A DNA stretch of 64,000 bases from Bemisia tabaci (lineage: Eukaryota > Arthropoda > Insecta > Hemiptera > Aleyrodidae), in the NCBI RefSeq assembly GCF_918797505.1, contig NC_092800.1, positions 620,001-684,000 on the forward strand, given 5' to 3'. Shown here piece after piece: positions 36,497 through 50,000 of this stretch. The notes beneath the pieces are model-generated. The model was not told where the DNA came from, ran no database searches, and saw only the letters and a program-made list of their open reading frames with translations. Every line of letters starts with the position of its first letter. Position 1 is the stretch's first letter. The translations under genes were made by a program, and so were the position numbers.

Positions 36497-39400
36497 TTAA
36501 TTATTTATGATTATATGCACCTGAAAATAATTGGATGAAAAAATAAATGAATGAAACGATAGCTTGAACAGTTCAACAGCAATTACAAAGGGTTCTTCAT
36601 TAAATGCGGGTAAACAGTTGAGTATCTGGATTCGAAGATAACCAAACTTGGGTTTCTCTTAATATTGACTTAGCAACAGAAAAACACTCTTTACAGATCT
36701 TTAAATATGTTTTGATTCCCTGAAATATTTTACAATTGTTACTGGGAGAGGGGGGGGGGGTCCCCCAAAATTGACTTTTTTGCAGAAGGAAACAAAAAAA
36801 ACTCATTTTTAATAGATCTATATCTCAGTTTACTTTAAATCCTGACAAAATTTGGGTTCTCGAGTTTGGCACTATGCGAAACGCGACATTCCATCCTTGC
36901 CCATTATCTAACAAATCCGAATCTACCATCTAAGAACTGTGTTATTCACTAGATTAAATAGATTTCTGCCGTAATGTGCTCATGTGGAGAGGTTAATAAG
37001 ATAATCTAAACATGAGGATACAAACAGGCAGTCAAATTATTTGAAATAAAGATGCTAAAGTAGCAGAAAGTATCGATTTCCTTCAGAATCTGACCCTTAC
37101 TATTTAAAAGGCTATTAGATGCTTATTCCAATTCTATAACATTCATAAATTTGTTTAATACAACAACAATTTGATAAGTACATTGATCTCTTAACAGTAG
37201 CTACATTGCGGCTTCAACGGAAATATACTCTGACAAGAAAATATAATCGGCTATGGTGATAAAAATAACAGCAGCTATGAAATCTAACAACATCTCGACA
37301 GAGTTGGCAAACAGTCTGTGATATTTTCAGTGGAAATAACCACAAAATACTCCAATTCTTGACCAATCTGATGAAATTGATTTAAGCGTGAAAATTAACT
37401 ATGCAAAAAAAAAAATAATTTGCACTACCGACATCCAAAAAAATCTTTATAAGATACGAAAATTTTCGTTTATTCACATAGAACAGCAACGAACAGAAAG
37501 GAATTTTGCACTTGTGGGCAATTTTTCACCTATTTTGTGCCTCATGGAGGGACTTTCTTGATTTATTCCAGAGGAATTTGGATGAGTTGGAAGGTTGATC
37601 TCTAAGTGTTTTTCAGCTTAATTCTAATTATGTTCTATAAATTTCTCTAAATTATTTCATTATTTGAAAATTTCTAGAAGTTTCGGAGCCATGATTTCGA
37701 ATTGGCAGCTATATAGTCCCTGCACTTCATTGATATAATAAACTCTGATCATAAATTACCATTCTGCATAGCAGAATATTTGTCGGAAAATTAATTTCAT
37801 AACATCGTTTACATCTACTATTCTCGTAAACAAATGTTTAAAAAACATAATACAATAGTTTGATTAGTGAGATAACTTGTAAATAGATAAAAATATAATT
37901 ATCAGAATTACTATCGATGGAATATTTTTCTAGGGAAGTAAATTGTGAGTATTTTAAAAATTGATTACACTGTTTACAAAAACAGTGACAAATCTAACAA
38001 AACTAACTCAGGTAAAACAAAAAATCATTAATAAAAACTTAATAAAATAGTTTTAGATGTAAAATACAACTTTTTACAGCCAATGTTATGATATATAAAA
38101 GAAATTATACAATTCTCCTAATCCCTTCATGATCAAAATAAAAGTAGGAATTCTTCCTTGGATCAGGGGGGGGGGGGGGCATAAGAAAATCACAGAAATA
38201 ATAGAGAAACGTTGCTTCAATACTGAACAAATTTCTCAATGCAAACTTTGAAATTTCCTCAAAATGGATGTAATGAAAACCAAAATAACATAATAAATGC
38301 ACAACAATTTCATGATGGAACGTTCAGTTACTAAATTTTTTACATGAGAATTTTTAAGCTACCACCAATCATAATATGAAGACTAAAACATGCTTAAGCC
38401 TTCAATTTGATTTTTCAAAGAATGATCACAAATAAAATGAACAAATTAACAGACAGTAAAGATAAATACACAGAAAAGAGCCAATTCTTGGATAACGAAA
38501 GATAATTACAAAAAGGGAGAAGAAACTTTCTTGGGAGGAAAAATAATGGTTACGATAATCTTCTTTTTTCTTGTTATACCGGATGACAGGAAAGGAAACT
38601 GGAGATAGTTATATCAGAGGATGATACTTCGAAGGTTAAAAAACGATAAGTTTAGCTTTTTCTAATGTTGAGCGTTAGTGAGATATTCTTGATCAATTTT
38701 GTTAAGTTGCAAGAGGAAGCCAAAAAGATTGGCTTCATCCTCATCTATAACGGCTGCTCAATTTTAAGTTATTAAGCACTGTCAACAAAGTTACAATTTA
38801 TCATTCCAGCTTCCGTTTGCAAAGCAAAAAAACAGCATTGAACAAACTGGAAACAAAGGATGTTGGTTCTGGAGAACAGCGAAAATCAACATAACTGAAA
38901 TGTTCCACGTTTTCATTCCAGGTATTATGCAAATACGAAAGTCTCCAAACAGAGCCGCAATAATTTGAAAGGGCAAATTTGATTGAAAAAGCCAAAAGAG
39001 AAATTAAATTTTAAATTGGTTACTCAATAAGTTATGGTAGCTTTAATAATTAAATTAACTTGAGAATTGGTCTCATATAATTGAGAATATACAAGTCATT
39101 GATGAGGGAGTTGGAGGAAGATACGAATTAATGAGGATAAGACTGGGAAGTTAATATTATATGTTCTTGGTGGACTAGATAAAAGAAGAGACGCAAAGCC
39201 ACAAAATGTGTACAGATTAATAGCGTAGCAATTTCTTCGAATTCTTTCAAAAATAAAAAACAAAACAAAACAAGGAAAAACTATCGGACCACCCGAAACT
39301 TAAAAAATTTTGTGTCCCTTGAAGCAGGTTTTTAATTATAAGCTACCATTTTTAAAGAGAACCTGCGCTGGCTGAGAGTAACTTTTTTGCTTTTAAAAGT

Positions 39401-39914
39401 GACTGAAAATATTTTAAAAATACAAGGATGGGAATTTTTCAGTAATAAAAGCATCTCCTCATCACGAGTAAAAATGTATAACTTTGGAAAATATAATGTT
39501 ACAGAGGTTTATAAGCATGGAATATCATTACAAGTAAGTATAAAGTCTTGCAATTCTTAAAAACTCTTAAATTCCTCTACCTATTAATTTTCAGACAATG
39601 TATCTATATTGAAGAGACAACAATTTTTCAGAGCAGAAAGGAATATTGTTTGTCCTCTGAGAAAAAATTGGACAGAACAGATGAAATAATAAAAAAATTA
39701 AAATAAGATTGTAACAAATAGAATGTGGTGAGAATGAAGATGAATTAAAAGGAAAAATGAAAACATTACAACTTTTGGATTTAGAAAAAGAAAGAAACAA
39801 TAACTGGATTTTTAGTGATAAATTACAATTACAATTAGAACTATACAGTATGTAGGTACTAAGTTTTTGATGCGATTGCACCGGTCATTTCAGAACCATT
39901 TTGATCATTTGAAT

Positions 39915-40237
39915 GGCCTGTTACCTTCGAAATTTAATTTCTTAGTTTTAGGTCCCTAATAAATTCTACAAAAATCTTCTTTGGTTAGCCATTGGACAGT
40001 TACGGTAAAGACTTTGATTCTTACGGAGGACAACACTAAAGAGTTGACCGAGTAGAAAACTTAGCGATGTTGATTTAGCTATTTTTCTTTTTATGCATAT
40101 TTACAAGATAAATTTTAGGAATGATTAGAGGAAAAGAACTTACACTTAAAAATAAATATGGTAACAAAATCTGAGGTTGAGACACGCTCAAAGAACGGAG
40201 AATGAACACTTCATGTTTAAATGGAGGTCTGAAATCT
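39915..40237 (-). other. Myo5: Probable start of Myo5 3' UTR
   Basis: AT-rich sequence right after the Myo5 stop. An ATTAAA on the minus strand (39,933-39,938) is the nearest possible poly(A) signal. No AATAAA was seen on the minus strand until about 37.5 kb, so the UTR could be much longer. Confidence 0.35.
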
Positions 40238-40363
40238 TTAGACTTTCTTCAGCATTGAAAGGTTTAAGCACTCGGGTATTTCGATGTGTTCCAGTCGAAT
40301 TGTGGATGGGGAGAAAGGAAACCGTACGGGGAAATTGTGCTTCGTGTCCATCAACAGAAGGGG
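40238..40363 (-). CDS. Myo5: Myo5 exon w25, C terminus and stop
   Basis: 126 bp with stop TAA at 40,238-40,240, acceptor tgttttcag. It reads [20 protein letters not shown] and ends LSMLKKV. The LLMD, FPVxFPF and final hydrophobic tail match the myosin V C terminus. A different frame is open longer over the same bases but has no family match. Confidence 0.96.
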   Translation of the reverse strand, partial: PLLLMDTKHNFPVRFPFSPSTIRLEHIEIPECLNLSMLKKV

Positions 40364-40983
40364 CTGAAAACAGAAACAAGGATGTTAGACACATTAGGAA
40401 CGGATGTGACGTAATTTGATTGACGCATGAGCGATGATTGTTATGAATTTAATCATTTGCTTAAAAATACGTCCATTTTAGATGAGTTAAAGGTTGGAGT
40501 TGGATAGAGCTACCAAGGCAGTCACATCTATACTGCAGAGTTTCAAAATCTCATCTCCTTTTTTGATTTTTGGAAGGAAACCAACCGACATTTTTTTTTA
40601 CAATTTTGTGGAAGTAACCTTAGTACCAGCATGAAAAATTGCGATAATTTTTGAAACGGAACGTTTGTTGGTTTTTTTATTGTTCTGCTTAGCTCCATCC
40701 AGTTAGTAATGCACTTCAGGGCTAATTCAAAAATGTACTTACTCCCTCTTGAAAAGAACAGATTCAATTGTCAAGTCTCAAGAAAATTATTGCCCCTTTG
40801 TTTGCAAAGAAAAAAGATTAACTCTACTCTGGAATGTGACTTATCAGGAAAAGGGATCTCACATTTTAACACCCTTAAAAAAAATTGGTATTTTGAGTTT
40901 TCGACAAAAAGAAAAAAGAAAGAAAGAAAGAGAGAAAGTAGTAGTAGTAGTAGTAATATAATTTTATTTTAAAGCGGTGCTGA

Positions 40984-41014
<31 letters not shown>

Positions 41015-44000
41015 GTAACACAACAACTCGATAACTTTAATACACACAATCTTCATTGTAGGTGCTCGATTTCCATAAAGGTCATTAAAGATCACACATC
41101 TATTTCAAATTGGTTTTTAAAGTGTCTTAAATAATTGAAAAATAAGTTTCCTTCGACTAACTTCTTCTCTTACAGTGCAGTTTTTTTGTCTCTTGAATAT
41201 TTTCACTTTTCTGAGTTGGAGCGTTTCCATTCACACTGATTCAATTCATGTTCAGATTGATATTTGTTGTGTACTAAGTACTGAAATAATTCAAAAACTT
41301 GTTTTTTTCCAGCGATGAAGTCCCTTTTCCAAAGAGCAGTCATAAGTACAAGAGAAAATATCAGATTGGTATTAACGTGACATGATTTTTCCATTATTCT
41401 TCTGATGTGTGAATGAAAACTGCCCTAAAGTTGGCAACAGAGCTATACATTTAAAAAGGACAGTATATTCTTTCCCACCATCCTTCATTTTTCTTACTCT
41501 GCCATGTAACGCTTGCTAAAAAAAGAAAATAGAGGGACAAAAGTACCTGTCCAGCATCTTTGGGTCGTTGGCTTAATATTTCTTGAACAGAGCGTATGAA
41601 CTGAACAGAGATCTTCCCTTCAAATTCGTCTGCAGGCGTGTACAAGTTCAATAGTTTGATTATCTGCAAGAGAAAACAAGAATATCACTTAAAAAGGCAT
41701 GAGAGGAAAGGAGAATAAATTTAAAAAGGCACAATCAACATTAATTTCAGCAGACATTTTCGCCCTGTTCATCTTTGTACCCAATATCAGACAAGATTTT
41801 ATTTGGATGGGTTAAATTTAAAATTGTTCAACTTTACAAAATTTATAATCCGTAATGACAACAGATTTTTAGTTGAACGAATTATACTGTACTATGACAT
41901 TAGGCAAGAAAATGTTAAAGAAAAACGTAGAGCACCTTGTAATTTTTAGTACCCAAATGTGTTTCAAAAACTGCCAAAAAGATTTTACAGGAGCTAATCG
42001 CACAGATAGTTTGAACAAATAAATTTAGTAGCCTCTGCATTATTACATGAAAAAATAATAATTTGAGGCAGGAGAGACCATCTCTTTTTCAAAATTCTTG
42101 CCTCTAGTAGCATTTTACAAAGTTCTTTGGGAAAAACTACAAACAGAATATTAGAAAACTTTGTCTTTTCCGATAGATTACATACCTGGTTTGGTGTCAT
42201 TTTGCTGCACATCTCGCAAATACTTTCGACATCATCTTTGGTTTTTCTAGCTTGTAATAACTGCGCAGCTTGGACTATTGGTAACAAAGTATCAAGAATT
42301 TCGCTGCTATCCTATAAACATGAAAATTGATTCGTTGAATAAAATGCGCAAATGAGAGCGGTGCATTGACAGTTATGCAATCAGGGGCTGTTCTCAAAAA
42401 ATGTGGCACTAAATTTTGGATTTATTACCCTAAACCCTCTTTGTAACTTTTTTGTGACATAAGTCCAGCCTTCCACACCTAAAAACAAAATGACGTAATG
42501 CTCTTCTAGAGTGTAATTTATGTTATGAATAGCCAATTAGTGTGCTTCCTAAAATAATACATTTGAGAGATCAAATTATCATAGAAAACTATTTAATATT
42601 ATTAAAAATCTACTTATTTTATACATTCATTAGCTTGATAAAGGAAAAACAGGAATTCAATAAAGCCTTTTTTTATTACGAGGAGCTTTATAACATCTTC
42701 AAATTTAAAATAAATCGGGAAATGTAGTCAGTGACTCTGGACAGACAAACTAATATTTGAATGGCTGAATTGGAATTTGATTCTAATAACTGCATCTGAG
42801 TAAAAAATTATTTATTAAGAATCACAAAATTTTGCACCATTGCCAATGCTGGTGTATTTCCTGTTATCACAATTCTAACAAAAGAAATATTGTTATACCC
42901 CTGCACTGCGTATCCTTGCATTAACTAAAAGCGTTCAAATTGCTTGCATTTCCACGTCGCAATATTTGTAGGATCTGATTAGCAGCTGCTTGGCAGGTGC
43001 AAAGTACGTAGAGTTCTTGCTCTAATACACTAGTTTAATTTTATAAATAGAACTACTTACCAATAATTTTTGATCACGGCACCACTGCTCTAAGTGTGAA
43101 ATATTGAAACGAATTTGCATTCCTTTTGCCCAATTACAGAGGTCTTTGCGTAATAGAAGAGTATTCATACAACTTGCACAAATAAAGTAGAATAGCTAAA
43201 ACAGAGAAATAGGAAATTGAATAAAAGAAAGATAATATCTTCAAACCTAAGTTAAATATTATAAGAACTCAAATTTGTATTTAACTTCCGAGTTTATTCT
43301 GATACTAAATTCTAAGTATCAATGAGACCAGATTATCGAAGTTTTACTGTATACTTAAAATTTGTAAGGATCTGTTAGAATGAAAAAAGGGCTTACCTGC
43401 TTGAACGCTTGATTGATTACGAAAGAATCGACTCCATGAGCGCATAGAATTGCATGGTATGTGCTGAGCTGTTCTTGCAACGCACTCGGAGGACTTAATG
43501 TTGGCGATGAATCCGCAGAGCTTGTGGACTTGGAACGAGTCGGTTGGCTCATAATTGACTCGTACTCAAGGACAGCTGTGATTGCTAATTGCTGAATTTT
43601 CTCTTCCATGTAATTAATCACAGACTGAAAGACAAAAAGGAGTACACATCAATCAACTAACAACTTCAGAACTGTAATCTAAAATGCAGGCAAATTAATT
43701 AGAGGTTGGCGGATGGTTACGTAATATAGGAGAGCGGTAGCTTTTTGACCATGCAACCTGTGTGTTGTAATTTGCCATATCCGAGAACAAGACAACTCCA
43801 AAAATAGGTTTAAATGATGGGAAGGTTGTGAAAAGGGATGTTCAAAAACGGTAGGTCTGCTCAAGGCAACAAGAAATTTGTGTCTTTCTGCGCAATCAAG
43901 GCAATTTGTATCTTTTTGTGCAATCGAGGTAATTTGTGTCTTTTTGCGCAATCAAGGCAATTTGTGGGTAAATAGTGGAAAGAAAGGAAAAAAATAATCG

Positions 44001-47000
44001 TCATTACTCATGAGAATCTTGGGGAAAAGAGAAAACGGGCTGGCAAATTTGAAAAATAGGGTTTTAAGGGCATTAGGTTTCAAAAGCGACCTACCTGATA
44101 GATCCAGACAGCTATATCGCTCAAAACTTGTCTGTACTCGGAGAGATCAAAGTTTAGCAAACATTGGGCGTTCTGAGTTTTGGTGTTGTGTTCTTGGAAT
44201 GCTTTGTCACCGCTGTACTGTTTCAGGTTGTTAAGAAGTCGGAGCGTGTTGGAGAGCCAAAGAATTGTTACTTCAAACGAGTGATTTGAGTGGTTGTCTT
44301 GCTGTCGTTGCTTGTTCGCTTGCCTCTTGATTACCTTCTTCACTTGATTAATGAATGCTGTCAGCAGAGCACGCACCTATTGAGAGTAGAGGGTGGACAT
44401 CAAATAAATATTCAAAAAGAACGTAACAAACTGTTGCCAGCGGGCTCATTATTGAAATGGATAGTTGGAAAAGACAAAGAGAAAATGGTGCGATTCTGTT
44501 GATGGAAGCGGAGTGGTTTCAATGGCTTAAGTAGATATGTCATAGACTAAATATCGGCAACCCACATGAGACCCTATTATTAGTCCTTTATTTTCCCCCT
44601 AGTCTATAATATCCACTAGTTTCCACTAATAGGATTGCTCTTTTTTCTATTAGTCCTCTTTGTGTATTCTTTTATCTATTTGTTTAGATAACCAACCCTC
44701 AGATTGATAAATTTTTTGCAAAAAGTTATAATCTTGTATGCAAGAGGATCAATATATGAAATATTGAACAAAATGAGCTTGTGGCTGCTGAGTTAAATGA
44801 GGATAATCTAGTTGTGCGCCAAAAGACTTTGAAGAATTTTTTGTAAATTTTAAGAATGTTCGACTGTTATATGTGTTAAAAAATATTGATACGTCACAGA
44901 TTTTGTGAATTATTGGGTGTATTATTTCTTTCTTTCTCTCTTTTTAAAACAGAGAGGTTTAAGAGATGTAGTTCTGGGCTTTGACCAAAAATTCGAAGGA
45001 AACTTTGTATTTTTAAATTAAGTTTATCATTTTCTTTTTATTTTATCGATACATACAATGATGGGTCATTCTCTTTCAAAAATTTTATCAGGAATTAACA
45101 TTTTGTCGGGTACTTATGGTTTTTTAGTTTCTTTTAGAAAAAAATGAACAAGAAAAAACCTAATTCTAATGAGAGAGAAAAGTAAAATGACATACTTTTT
45201 CGTCATCATTAATGTAATCAGTGTGCCGGATGCACATGAACAATATATACGCAGGCAGCCCCGGAAGCAGTGTGACAGCAACTTTGGGTTTTAATTCTGC
45301 AGACAAAAGGATAGATTTCAGAACAAAGTACATTTTAGAATTGCAAAAAAATAGATGAAAATGGTTCTTCTACTTTTACTGACATCGTCACCTTCCAGCC
45401 AAAGTATCACAAGCGCCATAGATGCTATGTTGCCTAATATCTCAATATTGTTTAATTTTAATTCTCAGCAAATTAAGAGTTCGCATATGTAATGGAGATC
45501 TCTCTGAGGCAGCGGTAGCAGCATCTCTTGGATGTAGGTGTTACGTGAGGTTCGAATATGCGATGATAGAGTGCTCTGAGAAATGAATGATGATTTGAGA
45601 ATGGTTTCTGTAAAGTGAACGTGGTGACAGTGTAAGTGGTTCCCAAGGAACCAGCTTGGCAGTTAACAAGTGAAAACTTTTCATCAAACTTTAAGGGATC
45701 AATGGGTCAGTTGCGCTGGTTACAGAATCAGGTTTTGATGCTTGATTCTTTTAGATCAACAAAAAATAATCAAATTCGTCCAAACAGCAACCTCTTTTGT
45801 TCAATATTAACTGAGGTATCACGTTTTAAAAACGTCCATTTACATTATTCACCGCAGGAGTGACACCCTTGGTTTCTTCCATCTTGCTTTCATCTGAATT
45901 TCATGTTGAGTAACCAGTGTGCGTCTCCTTGAATCGATGGAACTAAGGTGGAAGATACCAAGGGTGTCTCTACAGAGGTGGATGACATCATAAACCGAAT
46001 TTTTCACAGCACGATACCTCAGTTAATAGAAAGTACTGTCAAGTAAGTCAGGTAGTAGAAATTTGCCGTTTGGAAAGATCTCATTAGTTTTTAGTTGATT
46101 TACGAGAATCAAACTTCAAAGCATGATTCTGTAACCAGCGCAACTGACCAATTTTGATGACAAAAGAAATATTAGGTCAAATTTTCAAATGATTCTGTAC
46201 ATTTGCTTTCTTCTTTGTAAAAAACAATTATAAAGTGTTGATCAGAACAAATATAAACGATCAAAAAGTAAACAAGATAATAACCAACCTATTATCAAAT
46301 GTCTCATAATGACGTCTTCATCTCCTTTCTGGTATTCGATCATTCCGAGATAGTTTCGCTCCTTTTTCCTGATCAGCGGCAAATTATTTCCATGCTCGCC
46401 GTTTTCCACTTTGACGTTATTGCCATTAACTGCAGGCTCATCTTCAGGCGGGTTTCCTACACGGCTAAGCTGTCTTTTCAAGCGGCGTATTTCTTCTTGC
46501 AAGTGGTCGACTTTCTCTTGCAAGTCGAGGTTCTCTGATGTGAGGCGGGTGATTTCGTGCTGCATGATCGATTCCGTCTGTGACTGCGGAGTTTTGTTCA
46601 GATTGACAGAGAGGAGTTTCTGCTGCCGTTCGTTCTCTTCTCTGAGTTTCTTTGTCTCTTGAACTAAATCTTCGTACTTCTGACTCCATTTTGCTTTTTC
46701 AGATTCAATTTCTCTCTCAAGTTGCCTGTGAACAGAGTGAAATTAGCTTCGAGTGATGGGGCTGTTGAGTTAATCTAAAATCATCCTGGTATTTTCAGGG
46801 ATTTTCATCATGGAGTTTTTACTTCTATGTTGATCAGAATATTGCAAAGGGTTTCCAGGTTTTTCTTTATTATTTTCCACTATCAATTTATCATTTGTTA
46901 TTTTCAACCACCAATTTATCATTTTGTTATGTTCTACCACTAGACGACCAATCATCAAATGAAAATGGTCAAGTTCTGAAAACAAGGTGCAAATGTTTTT

Positions 47001-50000
47001 TTGTTTCTTTTTTCATTTTCAAACGTTGAGATTTGAACTAAGCTTCTAGGAATTTTTCAGATTTTCTTTTTCAACTCAAAATTGAAAAAAAAAACCCTGT
47101 TTTGAAAAATTGACTTGCTTGAACGTTAGTTTTAACGGGCTCTGATGATGTAGCCAGGCCAGGAAAACGGCATTTGCTGATTGGCTGAGCTAAAGCATTG
47201 CCTTGCTACGTCAACTCGACTGTCCGCTTTACATTGGTTGGATTTTGATACGCTATTCCTACCCTTAGAAATGATAATTTGAACTTTATAATGTTCTTTA
47301 AGGTTTTTTTCATGAAATGTACACAACACAAAACTATTTATAAATCTGCAAGAATTCCATGCCACTGCCCCATTCTTAAATGGTAGAACTTTTGATCGTA
47401 AACTGGATTGCATTTTGCAAAAAGGAACCACTAGCATTGCAATGATGCTAAGATTGTGCAACTTCATCTTTTGCAATAAAATTGCGGAAATCATGAAAAA
47501 CTATGAAATTTAGATGGTAATTTTTGTCTTAAATTTACAGTTTTTAGCGAGTAAAATAGAAACTATTAATGGATAATCAGGTTTTTCCTCCAAGACAAAA
47601 GAAGTTGCACAATCTTAGCAACATTGCAATGCTAGTGGTTCCTTTTTGCAAAATGCAATCCAACTCATCATTCTTTATTCTAGAATGGTAAATTTTTGAA
47701 CATTCAAAAAAATGGTGGATTCGTGCACAAAAAGATTGGTACAAGTGATGTCACAAAAAAGACCATGAATTTCTTTCGTTTGAAGGGGGATCAGACTTTT
47801 AGAAATTTTGAAAATTGATTTCCTGACTAAAATTAGATGAAATCACTGATGGCGAGAAATGAAGCCATTTATTTTTACACTTATTAACAGGAATGAATTT
47901 TAAAAAAGAAGACACACTCCCAACTATAAAATTGGACTTCTTTATGTGAAAAAGAACTACGTTGAAATTAATTCAATCAAAAAAGACTATGTGCATATGA
48001 TTTACGTGCATCAAGGTTTCTTTTGATTTTATTAATTTTCACACAGTTTTCTTTTGCATTAATACGTTCAATTATTATATCCTCCTCCTGAGGAAATTTA
48101 AAAGAAGAAAGTGGTCAAAATTTTACGGACCTGTTGATCTTTTTCTGAGCTTCGAATGCAATTGCTAATTCTCCATCTTCATTGATGATATCAACATCTC
48201 TCTTTGTAGAATAATTAGAAGTGGCGACACTTTTAATACTCTCGGTGTTGTTCAGTAAAACTCCGCGGAGTTGCAAACACTCGTCCCGTTTACGAGTCAG
48301 TTCCGATTGTAAAGAACTGAACTGACCTGAAAATTGATACAGTTAAAAAATGATAAATGGAGTTTAGCAGCCATAACAAAAAACTTAATAATTAAAGTAG
48401 CTGAAAAATCAAACAAAAGATTTGTTCTGTTCCAGTGCTTTATTCCAAAATACTGTCTCGAAAAAAATGGTAAACTGGGCCTTGAAAATTGCTATATTAT
48501 TGATATCTGGCATAATAGGAAAAATGCCATGATTCTTTCGAGTGAATGCCACTGAAAATATTTCAACTGGTTCTGGTCCTTTTCCAACTATTTTTACTAG
48601 CATTCATTTAAAATTTTACACTCACCCTGTGGAAAAATAAGATATACAAAAGGAAAAATCATTAAATCACCGTAAAATTGAGTCTTGTCATGCAAACACC
48701 ACTGATTTTTATTTTTTCAACTTTAAGTTTTTTAGCATTCAATATACTTTTCAAGAGTTGATACAATCATGAAAGTGAAGCAAAGACTCGTTTTGCGATT
48801 ACGATAACACTGAAACCAGTATTAAACCACTATCATGGTTGCATCTAACATCGAAAAGTATTATCAACGCAAACCAAACTCAAGATTGGAAAATTGGAAA
48901 AAAGCGGTTTTCGCATGACTTGATTTAATTAAACTTAAGGGAGGGTTACCTAAAAAAGGGACTAAACCTATTAAAGCTATTCAAAACTGAGAAACTGGAG
49001 CTGAATAGAAAAAAAAAATTACAGTTTAAATTGAAACATAAAAAAAGTTAGGTAATTTTCCACTTCTTTTGAAAAATTTCTGGAAAATAAAGTTAGGGAG
49101 CCCACTTACTCAGCAGTTCTTGAACAGCAATCTCACCGATGTTTGCCGAATCACAATTTTCAGCAATACACTGCCGCAACTGGGTTAAATCTGCCTTTAA
49201 TTTCTCATTCTCTATTTCTAGATCTGCAGCCTGAAAACCAAGAAATAAATTATTACATACAAAATCGGCTATGAAAAAAATGGACCAAGAATATTGTTTT
49301 ATAGAATATTGATACAATGAAAGAGTTCATCCACAAAAAGGTGGCTCACAAACAATTACTTTACTAATTGAAACACTGGGTGCAAAAAGATCATTTCTTG
49401 ATTGCAGTGTCTCAAAATCTCAGTTAATGTTTCATTTGTTATAATTAAAGCAACTGTATGAAATTCGTTGAAACTGTTACTGAATATTCTTTATGATTTT
49501 ACACTGCGGAAAACGAGGAATTACAGAAAATTCACCCAATAATTGCCTCTCTGAGAAATAAATTGGCACTGGAGATTCTGAACCGCAACCGAGATATGCC
49601 CTTTCTCCACTTAATGCCTCAATTGTTAGCACGAGAAAAATTGTGAGAATATGAATGTCTTTTGAAACATCATCATGCTTTTGCAGAGGTTTCAATATCT
49701 TCTTGACCAGTAAAACTAGAATTTTTTAATCAATATTTTTCACTCATTTTTATGCCATTTTTAGATTTTTTGGTGAGATACTGCTCAAATTTTGGGAATT
49801 TTGGTTACGGAGAGAGAGTGGAGAGGAAATGGGCAAAGAAATGAAGACTCTTGACAGAACGGTACCAGTTTTGCTTTCATTGAAGCATAAAAGGCGAACA
49901 TAGCCAAACAATCCTCATTCAAAAGATCTTCACTTAGCGATTCCATGCCATAAGAAATGCCGTAATTTCTCAAAAAGTCTAGAAATGGCATAAAAAAAGT

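Larger units (their letters stand above)
33960..39914. other. Intergenic, Myo5 3' end to milton 5' end
   Basis: AT-rich and mostly featureless: homopolymer runs at 34.08-34.44 kb, a foldback at 34.5-34.7 kb, an A-family element at 35.5-35.8 kb, the unassigned plus ORF at 36.2-36.5 kb and a G run at 38.17 kb. Nothing else supportable. Confidence 0.5.

Noticed and set aside
43863..43966. CRISPR-like array
   Set aside because: Repeats are adjacent without spacers and lie in a eukaryotic intron.
47132..47494. 120-codon minus ORF
   Set aside because: Enters the inverted-repeat element at 47,405; no protein-like pattern.
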